A stretch of 57,587 bases of DNA, taken from the NCBI RefSeq assembly GCF_000003605.2, contig NW_003105812.1, positions 1 through 57,587 of the forward strand. The letters are read 5' to 3'. Every line of letters starts with the position of its first letter. Position 1 is the first letter of the stretch. The position numbers were made by a program, and so were the translations under genes. Positions 1 through 12,269 of this stretch are shown piece after piece. The notes under the pieces are model-generated. The model ran no database searches. It was given only the letters and a program-made list of their open reading frames with translations, and was not told the origin of the DNA. This DNA is from Saccoglossus kowalevskii. Lineage: Eukaryota; Hemichordata; Enteropneusta; Harrimaniidae.

Positions 1-745
1 ACATTGTACATGCAAAAGGTGGACTAAAACTGACATGAGTAAATGTAAAACATTGTACATGCAAAAGGTTAACTGGAAACTGACATGAGTGAATGTAAAA
101 CATTGTACATGCAAAAGGTGGGCTAGAAACTGACATGAGTGAATGTAAAACATTGTACATGCAAAAGGTGGGCTAGAAACTGACATGAGTGAATGTAAAT
201 AATTATACATGCAAAAGGTGGACTAGAAACTGACATGAGGCAATGTAAAACATTGTACATGCAAAAGGTGGACTAGAAACTGACATGAGTGAATGTAAAA
301 CATTGTACATGCAAAAGGTTAACTGGAAACTGACATGAGTGAATGTAAAACATTGTACATGCAAAAGGTGGACTAGAAACTGACATGAGTGAATGTAAAA
401 CATTGTACATGCAAAAGGTGAACTGGAAACTGACATGAGTGAATGTAAAACATTGTATATGCAAAAGGTGGGCTAGAAACTGACATGAGTGAATGTAAAA
501 CATTGTACATGCAAACGGTGGACTACAAACTAGCATGAGTGAATGTAAAACATTGTACATGCAAAAGGTGGGCTAGAAACTGACATGAGTGAATGTAAAA
601 CATTGTACATGCAAAAGGTGGACTACAAACTAGCATGAGTGAATGTAAAACATATATGCAAAAGGTGGGCTGGAAACTGACATGAGTGAATGTAAAACAT
701 TGTACATACAAAAGGTGGACTACAACTGACATGAGTGAATGTAAA
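1..745 (+). repeat. Z-type satellite segment at the left edge
   Basis: The units are mainly ACTAGAAACTGAC, GCTAGAAACTGAC and the rarer TTAACTGGAAACTGAC and GAACTGGAAACTGAC forms. One GGCAATG unit lies near 240 and one 97-bp dimer (50 + 47 bp) near 631-725. The order resembles about 10,240-10,810, 11,480-11,900 and 34,220-34,890, where the same TTAACTGG units recur. The segment starts mid-array, so its true left limit is outside the window. Confidence 0.75.
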
Positions 746-3700
746 ACATTGTACATGCAAAATGTGGGCTAGAAACTGACATGAGTGAATGTAAAGCAAT
801 GTACATGCAAAAGGTGGGCTAGAAACTGACATGAGTGAATGTAAAACATTGTACATGCAAAAGGTGGACTACAAACTAGCATGAGTGAATGTAAAACATT
901 GTACATGCAAAATGTGGGCTGGAAACTGACATGAGTGAATGTAAATAATTATACATGCAAAAGGTGGACTACAAACTAGCATGAGTGAATGTAAAACAAT
1001 GTACATGCAAAAGGTGGACTACAAACTAGCATGAGTGAATGTAAAACATTGTGCATACAAAAGGTGGACTACAAACTAACATGTGTGAATGTAAAACATT
1101 GTACATGCAAAAGGTTGACTACAAACTAGCATGAGTGAATGTAAAACAATGTACATGCAAAAGGTGGGCTAGAAACTGACATGAGTGAATGTAAAACATT
1201 GTACATGCAAAAGGTGGACTACAAACTGACATGAGTGAATGTAAAACATTGTACATGCAAAAGGTGGGCTACAAACTGACATGAGTGAATGTAAAACATT
1301 GTACATACAAAAGGTGGGCTAGAAACTGACATGAGTGAATTTAAAACATTGTACATGCAAAAGGTGGGCTAGAAACTGACATGAGTGAATGTAAATAATT
1401 ATACATGCAAAAGGTGGACTACAAACTGACATGAGGCAATGTAAAATATTGTACATGCAAACGGTGGACTAGAAACTGACATGAGTGAATGTAAAACATT
1501 GTACATGGAAACGGTGGACTAGAAACTGACATGAGTGAATTTAAAACATTGTACATGCAAAAGGTGGGCTAGAAACTGACATGAGTGAATGTAAAACATT
1601 GTACATGCAAAAGGTGGACTACAAACTGACATGAGTGAATGTAAAACATTGTACATGCAAAAGGTGGACTACAAACTAGCATGAGTGAATGTAAAACAAT
1701 GTACATACAAAAGGTGGGCTAGAAACTGACATGAGTGAATGTAAAACATTGTACATGCAAAAGGTGGGCTAGAAACTGACATGAGTGAATGTAAAACAAT
1801 GTACATGCAAAAGGTGGACTACAAACTAGCATGAGTGAATGTAAAACATTGTACATGCAAAAGGTGGGCTAGAAACTGATATGAGTGAATGTAAAACAAT
1901 GTACATGCAAAAGGTGGACTACACACTAGCATGAGTGAATGTAAAACATTGTACATGCAAAAGGTGGGCTAGAAACTGACATGAGTGAATGTAAAACATT
2001 GTACATGCAAAAGGTGGACTAGAAACTAGCATGAGTGAATGTAAAACATACATGCAAAAGGTGGGCTGGAAACTGACATGAGTGAATGTAAAACATTGTA
2101 CATGCAAAAGCTGGACTACAAACTAGCATGAGTGAATGTAAACAATACATGCAAAAGGTGGGCTGGAAACTGACATGAGTGAATGCAAAACATTGTACAT
2201 GCAAAAGGTGGGCTAGAAACTAACATGAGTGAATGTAAATAATTGTACATGCAAAAGGTGGACTACAAACTGACATGAGGCAATGTAAAATATTGTACAT
2301 GCAAACGGTGGACTAGAAACTGACATGAGTGAATGTAAAACATTGTACATGCAAAAGGTGGACTACAAACTGACATGAGTGAATGTAAAACATTGTACAT
2401 GCAAAAGGTGGACTACAAACTAGCATGAGTGAATGTAAAACAATGTACATGCAAAAGGTGGGCTAGAAACTGACATGAGTGAATGTAAAACATTGTACAT
2501 GCAAAAGGTGGACTACAAACTGACATGAGTGAATGTAAATCATTGTACATGCAAAAGGTGGACTACAAACTAGCATTAGTGAATGTAAAACAATGTACAT
2601 ACAAAAGGTGGGCTAGAAACTGACATGAGTGAATGTAAAACATTGTACATGCAAAAGGTGGGCTAGAAACTGACATGAGTGAATGTAAAACAATGTACAT
2701 GCAAAAGGTGGACTACAAACTAGCATGAGTGAATGTAAAACATTGTACATGCAAAAGGTGGGCTAGAAACTGACATGAGTGAATGTAAAACATTGTACAC
2801 GCAAAAGGTGGACTAGAAACTAGCATGAGTGAATGTAAAACATACATGCAAAAGGTGGGCTGGAAACTGACATGAGTGAATGTAAAACATTGTACATGCA
2901 AAAGGTGGACTACAAACTAGCATGAGTGAATGTAAAACAATGTACATACAAAAGGTGGGCTAGAAACTGACATGAGTGAATGTAAAACATTGTACATGCA
3001 AAAGGTGGGCTAGAAACTGACATGAGTGAATGTAAAACAATGTACATGCAAAAGGTGGACTACAAACTAGCATGAGTGAATGTAAAACATTGTACATGCA
3101 AAAGGTGGGCTAGAAACTGACATGAGTGAATGTAAAACATTGTACACGCAAAGGTGGACTAAAAACTAGCATGAGTGAATGTAAAACATTGTACATGCAA
3201 AAAGGTGGGCTGGAAACTGACATGAGTGAATGTAAAAACATTGTACATGCAAAAGGTGGACTACAAACTAGCATGAGTGAATGTAAAACAATGTACATGC
3301 AAAAGGTGGACTACAAATTAGCATGAGTGAATGTAAAACATTGTACATACAAAAGGTGGACTACAAACTAGCATGTGTGAATGTAAAACAATGTACATGC
3401 AAAAGGTGGGCTAGAAACTGACATGAGTGAATGTAAAACATTGTACATGCAAAAGGTGGACTACAAACTAGCATGAGTGAATGTAAAACAATGTACATGC
3501 AAAAGGTGGGCTAGAAACTGACATGAGTGAATGTAAAACATTGTACATGCAAAAGGTGGGCTAGAAACTGACATGAGTGAATGTAAAACAATGTACATGC
3601 AAAAGGTGGACTACAAACTAGCATGAGTGAATGTAAAACATTGTACATGCAAAAGGTGGGCTAGAAACTGACATGAGTGAATGTAAAACATTGTACATGC

Positions 3701-6700
3701 AAAATGTGGACTAGAAACTAGCATGAGTGAATGTAAAACATACATGCAAAAGGTGGGCTGGAAACTGACATGAGTGAATGTAAAACATTGTGCATGCAAA
3801 AGGTGGACGACAAACTAGCATGAGTGAATGTAAACAATACATGCAAAAGGTGGGCTGGAAACTGACATGAGTGAATGCAAAACATTGTACATGCAAAAGG
3901 TGGGCTAGAAACTAACATGAGTGAATGTAAAACATTGTACATGCAAAAGGTGGGCTAGAAACTGACATGAGTGAAAGTAAATAATTATACATGCAAAAGG
4001 TGGACTACAAACTGACATGAGGCAATGTAAAATATTGTACATGCAAATGGTGGACTAGAAACTGACATGAGTGAATGTAAAACATTGTACATGGAAACGG
4101 TGGACTAGAAACTGACATGAGTGAATGTAAAACATTGTACATGCAAAAGGTGGACTACAAACTAGCATGAGTGAATGTAAAACAATGTACATGCAAAAGG
4201 TGGGCTAGAAACTGACATGAGTGAATGTAAAACATTGTACATGCAAAAGGTGGACTACAAACTAGCATGAGTGAATGTAAAACAATGTACATGCAAAAGG
4301 TGGGCTAGAAACTGACATGAGTGAATGTAAAACATTGTACATGCAAAAGGTGGGCTAGAAACTGACATGAGTGAATGTAAAACAATGTACATGCAAAAGG
4401 TGGACTACAAACTAGCATGAGTGAATGTAAAACATTGTACATGCAAAAGGTGGGCTAGAAACTGACATGAGTGAATGTAAAACATTGTACATGCAAAATG
4501 TGGACTAGAAACTAGCATGAGTGAATGTAAAACATACATGCAAAAGGTGGGCTGGAAACTGACATGAGTGAATGTAAAACATTGTGCATGCAAAAGGTGG
4601 GCTAGAAACTGACATGAGTGAATGTAAAACAATGTACATGAAAAAGGTGGGCTGGAAACTGACATGATTGAATGTAAAACATTGTACATGCAAAAGGTGC
4701 ACTACAAACTAGCATGAGTGAATGTAAAACATTGTACATGCAAAAGGTGGGCTGGAAACTGACATGAGTGAATGTAAATAATTATACATGCAAAAGGTGG
4801 ACTACAAACTAGCATGAGTGAATGTAAAACAATGTACATGCAAAAGGTGGACTACAAACTAGCATGAGTGAATGTAAAACATTGTACATACAAAAGGTGG
4901 ACTACAAACTAGCATGAGTGAATGTAAAACAATGTACATGCAAAAGGTAGGCTAGAAACTGACATGAGTGAATGTAAAACATTGTACATGCAAAATGTGG
5001 ACTACAAACTAGCATGAGTGAATGTAAAACAATGTACATGCAAAAGGTGGGCTAGAAACTGACATGAGTGAATGTAAAACATTGTACATGCAAAAGGTGG
5101 GCTAGAAACTGACATGAGTGAATGTAAAACAATGTACGTGCAAAAGGTGGACTACAAACTGATATGAGTGAATGTAAAACATTGTACATGCAAAAGGTGG
5201 ACTACAAACTAGCATGAGTGAGTGTAAAACAATGTACATGCAAAAGGTGGACTACAAACTAGCATGAGTGAATGTAAAACAATGTACATGCAAAAGGTGG
5301 GCTGGAAACTGACATGAGTGAATGTAAAACATTGTACATGCAAAAGGTGGGCTAGAAACTGACATGAGTGAATGTAAAACATTGTACATGCAAAAGGTGG
5401 GCTGGAAACTGACATGAGTGAATGTAAAACAATGTACATGCAAAAGGTGGACTACAAACTAGCATGAGTGAATGTAAAACAATGTACATGCAAAAGGTGG
5501 GCTGGAAACTGACATGAGTGAATGTAAAACATTGTACATGCAAAAGGTGGGCTAGAAACTGACATGAGTGAATGTAAAACAATGTACATGCAAAAGGTGG
5601 GCTAGAAACTGACATGAGTGAATGTAAAACATTGTACATGCAAAAGGTGGACTTCAAACTAGCATGAGTGAATGTAAAAGATTGTACATGCAAAAGGTGG
5701 GCTGGAAACTGACATGAGTGAATGTAAATAATTATACATGCAAAAGGTGGACTACAAACTAGCATGAGTGAATGTAAAACATTGTACATGCAAAATTTGG
5801 CCTAGAAACTAGCATGAGTGAATGTAAAACATTGTACATGCAAAAGGTGGACTACAAACTAGCATGAGTGAATGTAAAACAATGTACATGTAAAAGGTGG
5901 GCTAGAAACTGACATGAGTGAATGTAAAACATTGTACATGCAAAAGGTGGACTACAAATTGACATGAGTGAATGTAAAACATTGTACATGCAAAACGTGG
6001 ACTACAAACTAGCATGAGTGAATGTAAAACAATGTACATGCAAAAGGTGGGCTAGAAACTGACATGAGTGAATGTAAAAAATTGTACATGCAAAAGGTGG
6101 ACTACAAACTGATATGAGTGAATGTAAAACATTGTACATGCAAAAGGTGGACTACAAACTAGCATGAGTGAGTGTAAAACAATGTACATGCAAAAGGTGG
6201 GCTAGAAACTGACATGAGTGAATGTAAAACATTGTACATGCAAAAGGTGGGCTAGAAACTGACATGAGTGAATGTAAAACAATGTACATGCAAAAGGTGG
6301 ACTACAAACTAGCATGAGTGAATGTAAAACAATGTACATGCAAAAGGTGGGCTGGAAACTGACATGAGTGAATGTAAAACATTGTACATGCAAAAGGTGG
6401 GCTAGAAACTGACATGAGTGAATGTAAAATATTGTACATGCAAAAGGTGGACTACAAACTGTCATGAGTGAATGTAAAACATTGTACATGCAAAAGGTGG
6501 ACTACAAACTAGCATGAGTAAATGTAAAACAATGTACATGCAAAAGGTGGGCTAGAAACTGACATGAGTGAATGTAAAACATTGTTCATACAAAAGGTGG
6601 ACTACAAACTAGCATGAGTGAATGTAAAACATTGTACATGCAAAAGGTGGGCTAGAAACTGACATGAGTGAATGTAAAATATTGTACATGCAAAAGGTGG

Positions 6701-6870
6701 ACTACAAACTGTCATGAGTGAATGCAAAACATTGTACATGCATAAGGTGGACTACAAACTAGCATGAGTAAATGTAAAACAATGTACATGCAAAAGGTGG
6801 GCTAGAAACTGACATGAGTGAATGTAAAACATTGTACATGCAAAAGGTGGACTAGTAACTGACATGAGTG
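746..6870 (+). repeat. A/B satellite domain 1
   Basis: A monomers (ACTACAAACTAGC, commonly followed by ACAATGTAC) alternate with B monomers (GCTAGAAACTGAC, commonly followed by ACATTGTAC), giving a loose 100-bp dimer texture. Between 2.0 and 4.6 kb a longer period is visible: the 47-bp CATACATG unit recurs at 2,047, 2,841, 3,739 and 4,533, with spacings of 794, 898 and 794 bp. Small Z-like patches with GGCAATG, AAACGG or CATGGAAACGG units interrupt it at about 1,420-1,560, 2,270-2,330 and 4,010-4,130. From about 6,100 to 6,840 the units carry CTGTCATGAG and CATGCATAAGG markers that reappear at 17.6-20.8, 41 and 43 kb. Confidence 0.8.
2047..4560 (+). repeat. About 0.8-0.9 kb higher-order repeat marked by the 47-bp CATACATG unit
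   Basis: Four units lack 3 bp of block 1 (CATACATG instead of CATTGTACATG), at 2,047, 2,841, 3,739 and 4,533. The two 794-bp intervals fit 14 units of 50 bp plus two of 47 bp. The 898-bp interval contains an extra partial copy near 3,187, where the equivalent unit has full length. After the CATACATG unit, two of the copies (2,047 and 3,739) continue with a unit carrying GTAAACAATACATG and then one carrying GAATGCAAAACATTG. The same CATACATG-containing module recurs at about 22,445, 32,592, 48,632 and 54,074, so it is an amplified cassette and not a local accident. Confidence 0.75.
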
Positions 6871-7479
6871 AATTTAAAACATTATACATGCAAAAGGTGG
6901 GCTAGAAACTGACATGAGTGAATGTAAATCATTGTACATGCAAAAGGTGGACTACAAACTAGCATGAGTGAATGTAAAACAATGTACATGCAAAAGGTGG
7001 ACTACAAACTGACCTAAGTGAATGTAAAACATTGTACATGCAAACGGTGGACTAGAAACTGGCACGAGTGAATGTAAAACATTGTACATGCAAAAGGTGG
7101 GCCAGAAACTGACATAAGGCAATGTAAAATATTGTACATGCAAAAGGTGAGCCAGAAACTGACATGAGGCAATGTAAAATATTGTACATGGAAACGGTGG
7201 ACTAGAAACTGACATGAGTGAATTTAAAACATTGTACATGCAAAAGGTGGACTAGAAACTTACATGAGTGAATGTAAAACATTGTACATGCAAAAGGTGA
7301 ACTGCAAACTGACATGAGTGAATGTAAAACATTGTACATGCAAAAGGTGGACTACAAACTAGCATGAGTGAATGTAAAACAATGTACATGCAAAAGGTGG
7401 GCTAGAAATTAGCATGTACGAATGTAAAACATTGTACATGCAAAAGGTGGGCTACAAACTGACATGAGTGAATGTAAAA

Positions 7480-7865
7480 CATTGTACATGCAAAAGGTGG
7501 ACTACAAACTAGCGTGAGTGAATGTAAAACATATATGCAAAAGGTGGGCTGGAAACTGACATGAGTGAATGTAAAACATTGTACATACAAAAGGTGGACT
7601 ACAAACTAGCGTGAGTGAATGTAAAACATATATGCAAAAGGTGGGCTGGAAACTGACATGAGTGAATGTAAAACATTTTACATACAAAAGGTGGACTACA
7701 AACTAGCATGAGTGAATGTAAAACATATATGCAAAAGGTGGGGCTGGAAACTGACATGAGTGAATGTAAAAAAATGTACATACAAAAGGTGGACTACAAA
7801 CTAGCATGAGTGAATATAAAACATATAAGCAAAAGGTGGGCTGGAAACTGACATGAGTGAATGTA
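7480..7865 (+). repeat. Run of four 97-bp dimers (50 + 47 bp)
   Basis: A 47-bp unit with CATATATGC or CATATAAGC replaces CATTGTACATGC at 7,530, 7,627, 7,724 and 7,822. Each is followed by a 50-bp unit joined through CATACAAAAGG. Spacing is 97, 97 and 98 bp; the last has one extra G near 7,741. The fourth dimer carries TATAAAA at 7,815. Confidence 0.88.
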
Positions 7866-8074
7866 AAACATTGTACATGCAAAACGTGGGCTAGAAACTG
7901 ACATGAGTGAATGTAAAACATTGTACATGCAAACGGTGGACTACAAACTAGCATGAGTGAATGTAAAACATTGTACATGCAAAAGGTGCGCTAGAAACTG
8001 ACATGAGTGAATGTAAAACATTGTACATGCAAAAGGTGGGCTAGAAATTAGCATGTACGAATGTAAAACATTGT

Positions 8075-8465
8075 ACATGCAAAAGGTGGACTACAAACTA
8101 GCATGAGTGAATGTAAAACATATATGCAAAAGGTGGGCTGGAAACTGACATGAGTGAATGTAAAACATTGTACATACAAAAGGTGGACTACAAACTAGCA
8201 TGAGTGAATGTAAAACATATATGCAAAAGGTGGGCTGGAAACTGACATGAGTGAATGTAAAAAATTGTACATACAAAAGGTGGACTACAAACTAGCATGA
8301 GTGAATGTAAAACATATATGCAAAAGATGGGCTGGAAACTGACATGAGTGAATGTAAAACTTTGTACATGCAAAAGGTGGACTACAAACTAGCATGAGTG
8401 AATATAAAACATATAAGCAAAAGGTGGGCTGGAAACTGACATGAGTGAATGTAAAACATTGTACA
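8075..8465 (+). repeat. Second run of four 97-bp dimers
   Basis: The 3-bp-shorter units occur at about 8,119, 8,216, 8,313 and 8,410, at 97-bp spacing. The last is the CATATAAGC form with TATAAAA just upstream (8,403), the same terminal variant as in the run ending near 7,865. The order of variants inside a run is therefore conserved between copies. Confidence 0.86.
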
Positions 8466-8474
8466 TGCAAAAGG

Positions 8475-8900
8475 TAGACTACAAACTAGCATGAGTGAAT
8501 ATAAAACATTGTACATGCAAAAGGTGGACTAGAAACTGACATGAGGCAATGTAAAACATTGTACATGGAAACGGTGGACTAGAAACTGACATGAGTGTAT
8601 TTAAAACATTGTACATGCAAAAGGTGGACTAGAAACTGACATGAGTGAATGTAAAACATTGTACATGCAAAAGGTTAACTGGAAACTGACATGAGTGAAT
8701 GTAAAACATTGTACATGCAAAAGGTGGGCTAGAAACTGACATGAGTGAATGTAAAACATTGTACATGCAAACGGTGGACTACAAAGTAGCATGAGTGAAT
8801 GTAAAACATTGTACATGCAAAAGGTGCGCTAGAAACTGACATGAGTGAATGTAAAACATTGTACATGCAAAAGGTGGGCTAGAAATTAGCAAGTACGAAT
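8475..8900 (+). repeat. Block present in at least four copies in the window
   Basis: The block runs GGTAGACTAC, then GGCAATG, CATGGAAACGG, GTGTATTTAAAAC, TTAACTGG, AAACGGTGGACTAC, GTGCGCTAG and the anchor. Matching copies are at about 12,703-13,128 (offset 4,228), 14,385-14,810 (a further 1,682) and 27,944-28,369 (a further 13,559). The unusual GTGTATTTAAAAC change is shared by all four, which supports copying of the block as a unit. Confidence 0.8.
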
Positions 8901-11900
8901 GTAAAACATTGTACATGCAAAAGGTGGACTACAAACTAGCATGAGTGAATGTAAAACATATATGCAAAAGGTGGGCTGGAAACTGACATGAGTGAATGTA
9001 AAACATTGTACATACAAAAGGTGGACTACAAACTAGCATGAGTGAATGTAAAACATATATGCAAAAGTTGGGCTGGAAGCTGACATGAGTGAATGTAAAA
9101 AATTGTACAAACAAAAGGTGGACTACAAACTAGCATGAGTGAATGTAAAACATTGTACATGCAAAAGGTGGACTACAAACTAGCATGAGTGAATGTAAAA
9201 CATTGTACATGCAAAACGTGGGCTAGAAACTAACATGAGTGAATGTAAAACATTGTACATGCAAAAGGTGGGCTAGAAACTGACATGAGTGAATGTAAAA
9301 CATTATACATGCAATAGGTGGGCTAGAAACTGACATGAGTGAATTTAAAACATTGTACATGCAAAAGGTGAACTGGAAACTGACATGAGTGAATGTAAAA
9401 CATTGTACATGCAAAAGGTGGGCTAGAAACTGACATGAGTGAATGTAAAATATTGTACATGCAAAAGGTGGGCTAGAAACTGACATGAGTGAATCTAAAA
9501 CATTGTACATGCAAAAGGTGGGCTGGAAACTAGCATGAGTGAATGTAAAACATTGTACATGCAAAAGGTGGGCTAGAAACTGACATGAGTGAATGTAAAA
9601 CATTGTACATGCAAACGGTGGACTACAAACTAGCATGAGTGAATGTAAAACATTGTACATGCAAAAGGTGGACGAGAAACTGACATGAGTGAATGTAAAA
9701 CATTGTACATGCAAAAGGTGAACTGGAAACTGACATGAGTGAATGTAAAACATTGTACATGCAAAAGGTGGGCTAGAAACTGACATGAGTGAATGTAAAA
9801 TATTGTACATGCAAACGGTGGACTACAAACTAGCATGAGTGAATGTAAAACATTGTACATGCAAAAGGTGCGCTAGAAACTGACATGAGTGAATGTAAAA
9901 CATTGTACATGGAAACGGTGGACTAGAAACTGACATGAGTGAATTTAAAACATTATACATGCAAAAGGTGGGCTAGAAACTGACATGAGTGAATGTAAAT
10001 CATTATAAATGCAAACGGTGGACTAGAAACTGACACGAGTGAATGTAAAACATTGTACATGCAAAAGGTGGGCCAGAAACTGACATGAGGCAATGTAAAA
10101 TATTGTACATGGAAACGGTGGACTAGAAACTGACACGAGTGAATGTAAAATATTGTACATGCAAAAGGTGAGCCAGAAACTGACATGAGACAATGTAAAA
10201 CATTGTACATGGAAACGGTGGACTAGAAACTACATGAGTGAATTTAAAACATTGTACATGCAAAAGGTGGACGAGAAACTGACATGAGTAAATGTAAAAC
10301 ATTGTACATGCAAAAGGTTAACTGGAAACTGACATGAGTGAATGTAAAACATTGTACATGCAAAAGGTGGTCTAGAAACTGACATGAGTGAATGTAAAAC
10401 ATTGTACATGCAAAAGGTGGGCTAGAAACTGACATGAGTGAATGTAAATAATTATACATGCAAAAGGTGGACTACAAACTGACATGAGGCAATGTAAAAC
10501 ATTGTACATGCAAAAGGTGGACTAGAAACTGACATGAGTGAATGTAAAACATTGTACATGCAAAAGGTTAACTGGAAACTGACATGAGTGAATGTAAAAC
10601 ATTGTACATGCAAAAGGTGGACTAGAAACTGACATGAGTGAATGTAAATCATTGTACATGCAAAAGGTGAACTGGAAACTGACATGAGTGAATGTAAAAC
10701 ATTGTACATGCAAATGGTGGGCTAGAAACTGACATGAGTGAATGTAAAACATTGTACATGCAAACGGTGGACTACAAACTAGCATGAGTGAATGTAAAAC
10801 ATTGTACATGCAAAAGGTGCGCTAGAAACTGACATGAGTGAATGTAAAACATTGTACATGCAAAAGGTGGACTACAAACTAGCATGAGTGAATGTAAAAC
10901 AATGTACATGCAAAAGGTGGGCTAGAAATTAGCATGTACGAATGTAAAACATTGTACATGCAAAAGGTGGGCTACAAACTGACATGAGTGAATGTAAAAC
11001 ATTGTACATGCAAAAGGTGGACTACAAACTAGCATGAGTGAATGTAAAACATATATGCAAAAGGTGGGCTGGAAACTGACATGAGTAAATGTAAAACATT
11101 GTACATACAAAAGGTGGACTACAAACTAGCATGAGTGAATGTAAAACATATATGCAAAAGTTGGGCTGGAAGCTGACATGAGTGAATGTAAACAATTGTA
11201 CATACAAAAGGTGGACTACAAACTAGCATGAGTGAATGTAACACATTGTACATGCAAAAGGTGGGCTAGAAACTGACATGAGTGAATGTAAAACATTGTA
11301 CATGCAAAAGGTGAACTCGAAACTGACATGAGTGAATTTAAAACATTGTACATGCAAAAGGTGGGCTAGAAACTGACATGAGTGAATGTAAAACATTGTA
11401 CATGCAAAAGGTGGGCTAGAAACTGACATGAGTGAATGTAAATAATTATACATACAAAAGGTGGACTACAACCTGACATCAGGCAATGTAAAACATTGTA
11501 CATGCAAAAGGTGGACTACAAACTGACATGAGTGAATGTAAAACTTTATACATGCAAAAGGTTAACTGGAAACTGACATGAGTGAATGTAAAACATTGTA
11601 CATGCAAAAGGTGGACTAGAAACTGACATGAGTGAATGTAAAACATTGTACATGCAAAAGGTGAACTGGAAACTGACATGAGTGAATGTAAAACATTGTA
11701 CATGCAAAAGGTGGGCTAGAAACTGACATGAGTGAATGTAAAACATTGTACATGCAAAAGGTGAACTGGAAACTGACATGAGAGAATGTAAAACATTGTA
11801 CATGCAAAAGGTGGGCTAGAAACTGACATGAGTGAATGTAAAACATTGTACATGCAAACGGTGGACTACAAACTAGCATGAGTGAATGTAAAACATTGTA

Positions 11901-12269
11901 CATGCAAAAGGTGCGCTAGAAACTGACATGAGTGAATGTAAAACATTGTACATGCAAAAGGTGGACTACAAACTAGCATGAGTGAATTGTAAAACAATGT
12001 ACATGCAAAAGGTGGGCTAGAAATTAGCATGTACGAATGTAAAACATTGTACATGCAAAAGGTGGGCTACAAACTGACATGAGTGATGTAAAACATTGTA
12101 CATGCAAAAGGTGAACTGCAAACTGACATGAGTGAATGTAAAACATTGTACATGCAAAAGGTGGGATAGAAACTGACATGAGTGAATGTAAAACATTGTA
12201 CATGCAAAGGGTGGACTACAAACTAGCATGAGTGAATGTAAAACATTGTACATGCAAAAGGTGCGCTAG

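Noticed and set aside
3126-3326. The only plus-strand open frame of note (66 codons)
   Set aside because: It exists because one unit lost an A near 3,150 and two gained an A near 3,200 and 3,235, shifting past the usual stops. The translated sequence is just satellite.
5352-5789. 145-codon minus-strand frame with a 145-codon counterpart at 41,607-42,044
   Set aside because: Conservation of the frame follows from duplication of the whole DNA block at offset 36,255. It is not evidence of coding selection.
9223-9810. 195-codon minus-strand open frame, the longest in the window
   Set aside because: It is a run of stop-free satellite units with a 50-residue period (150 nt, three units). It overlaps other shorter frames of the same kind, and its start and stop depend on single variant bases. 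No gene-like context is visible.
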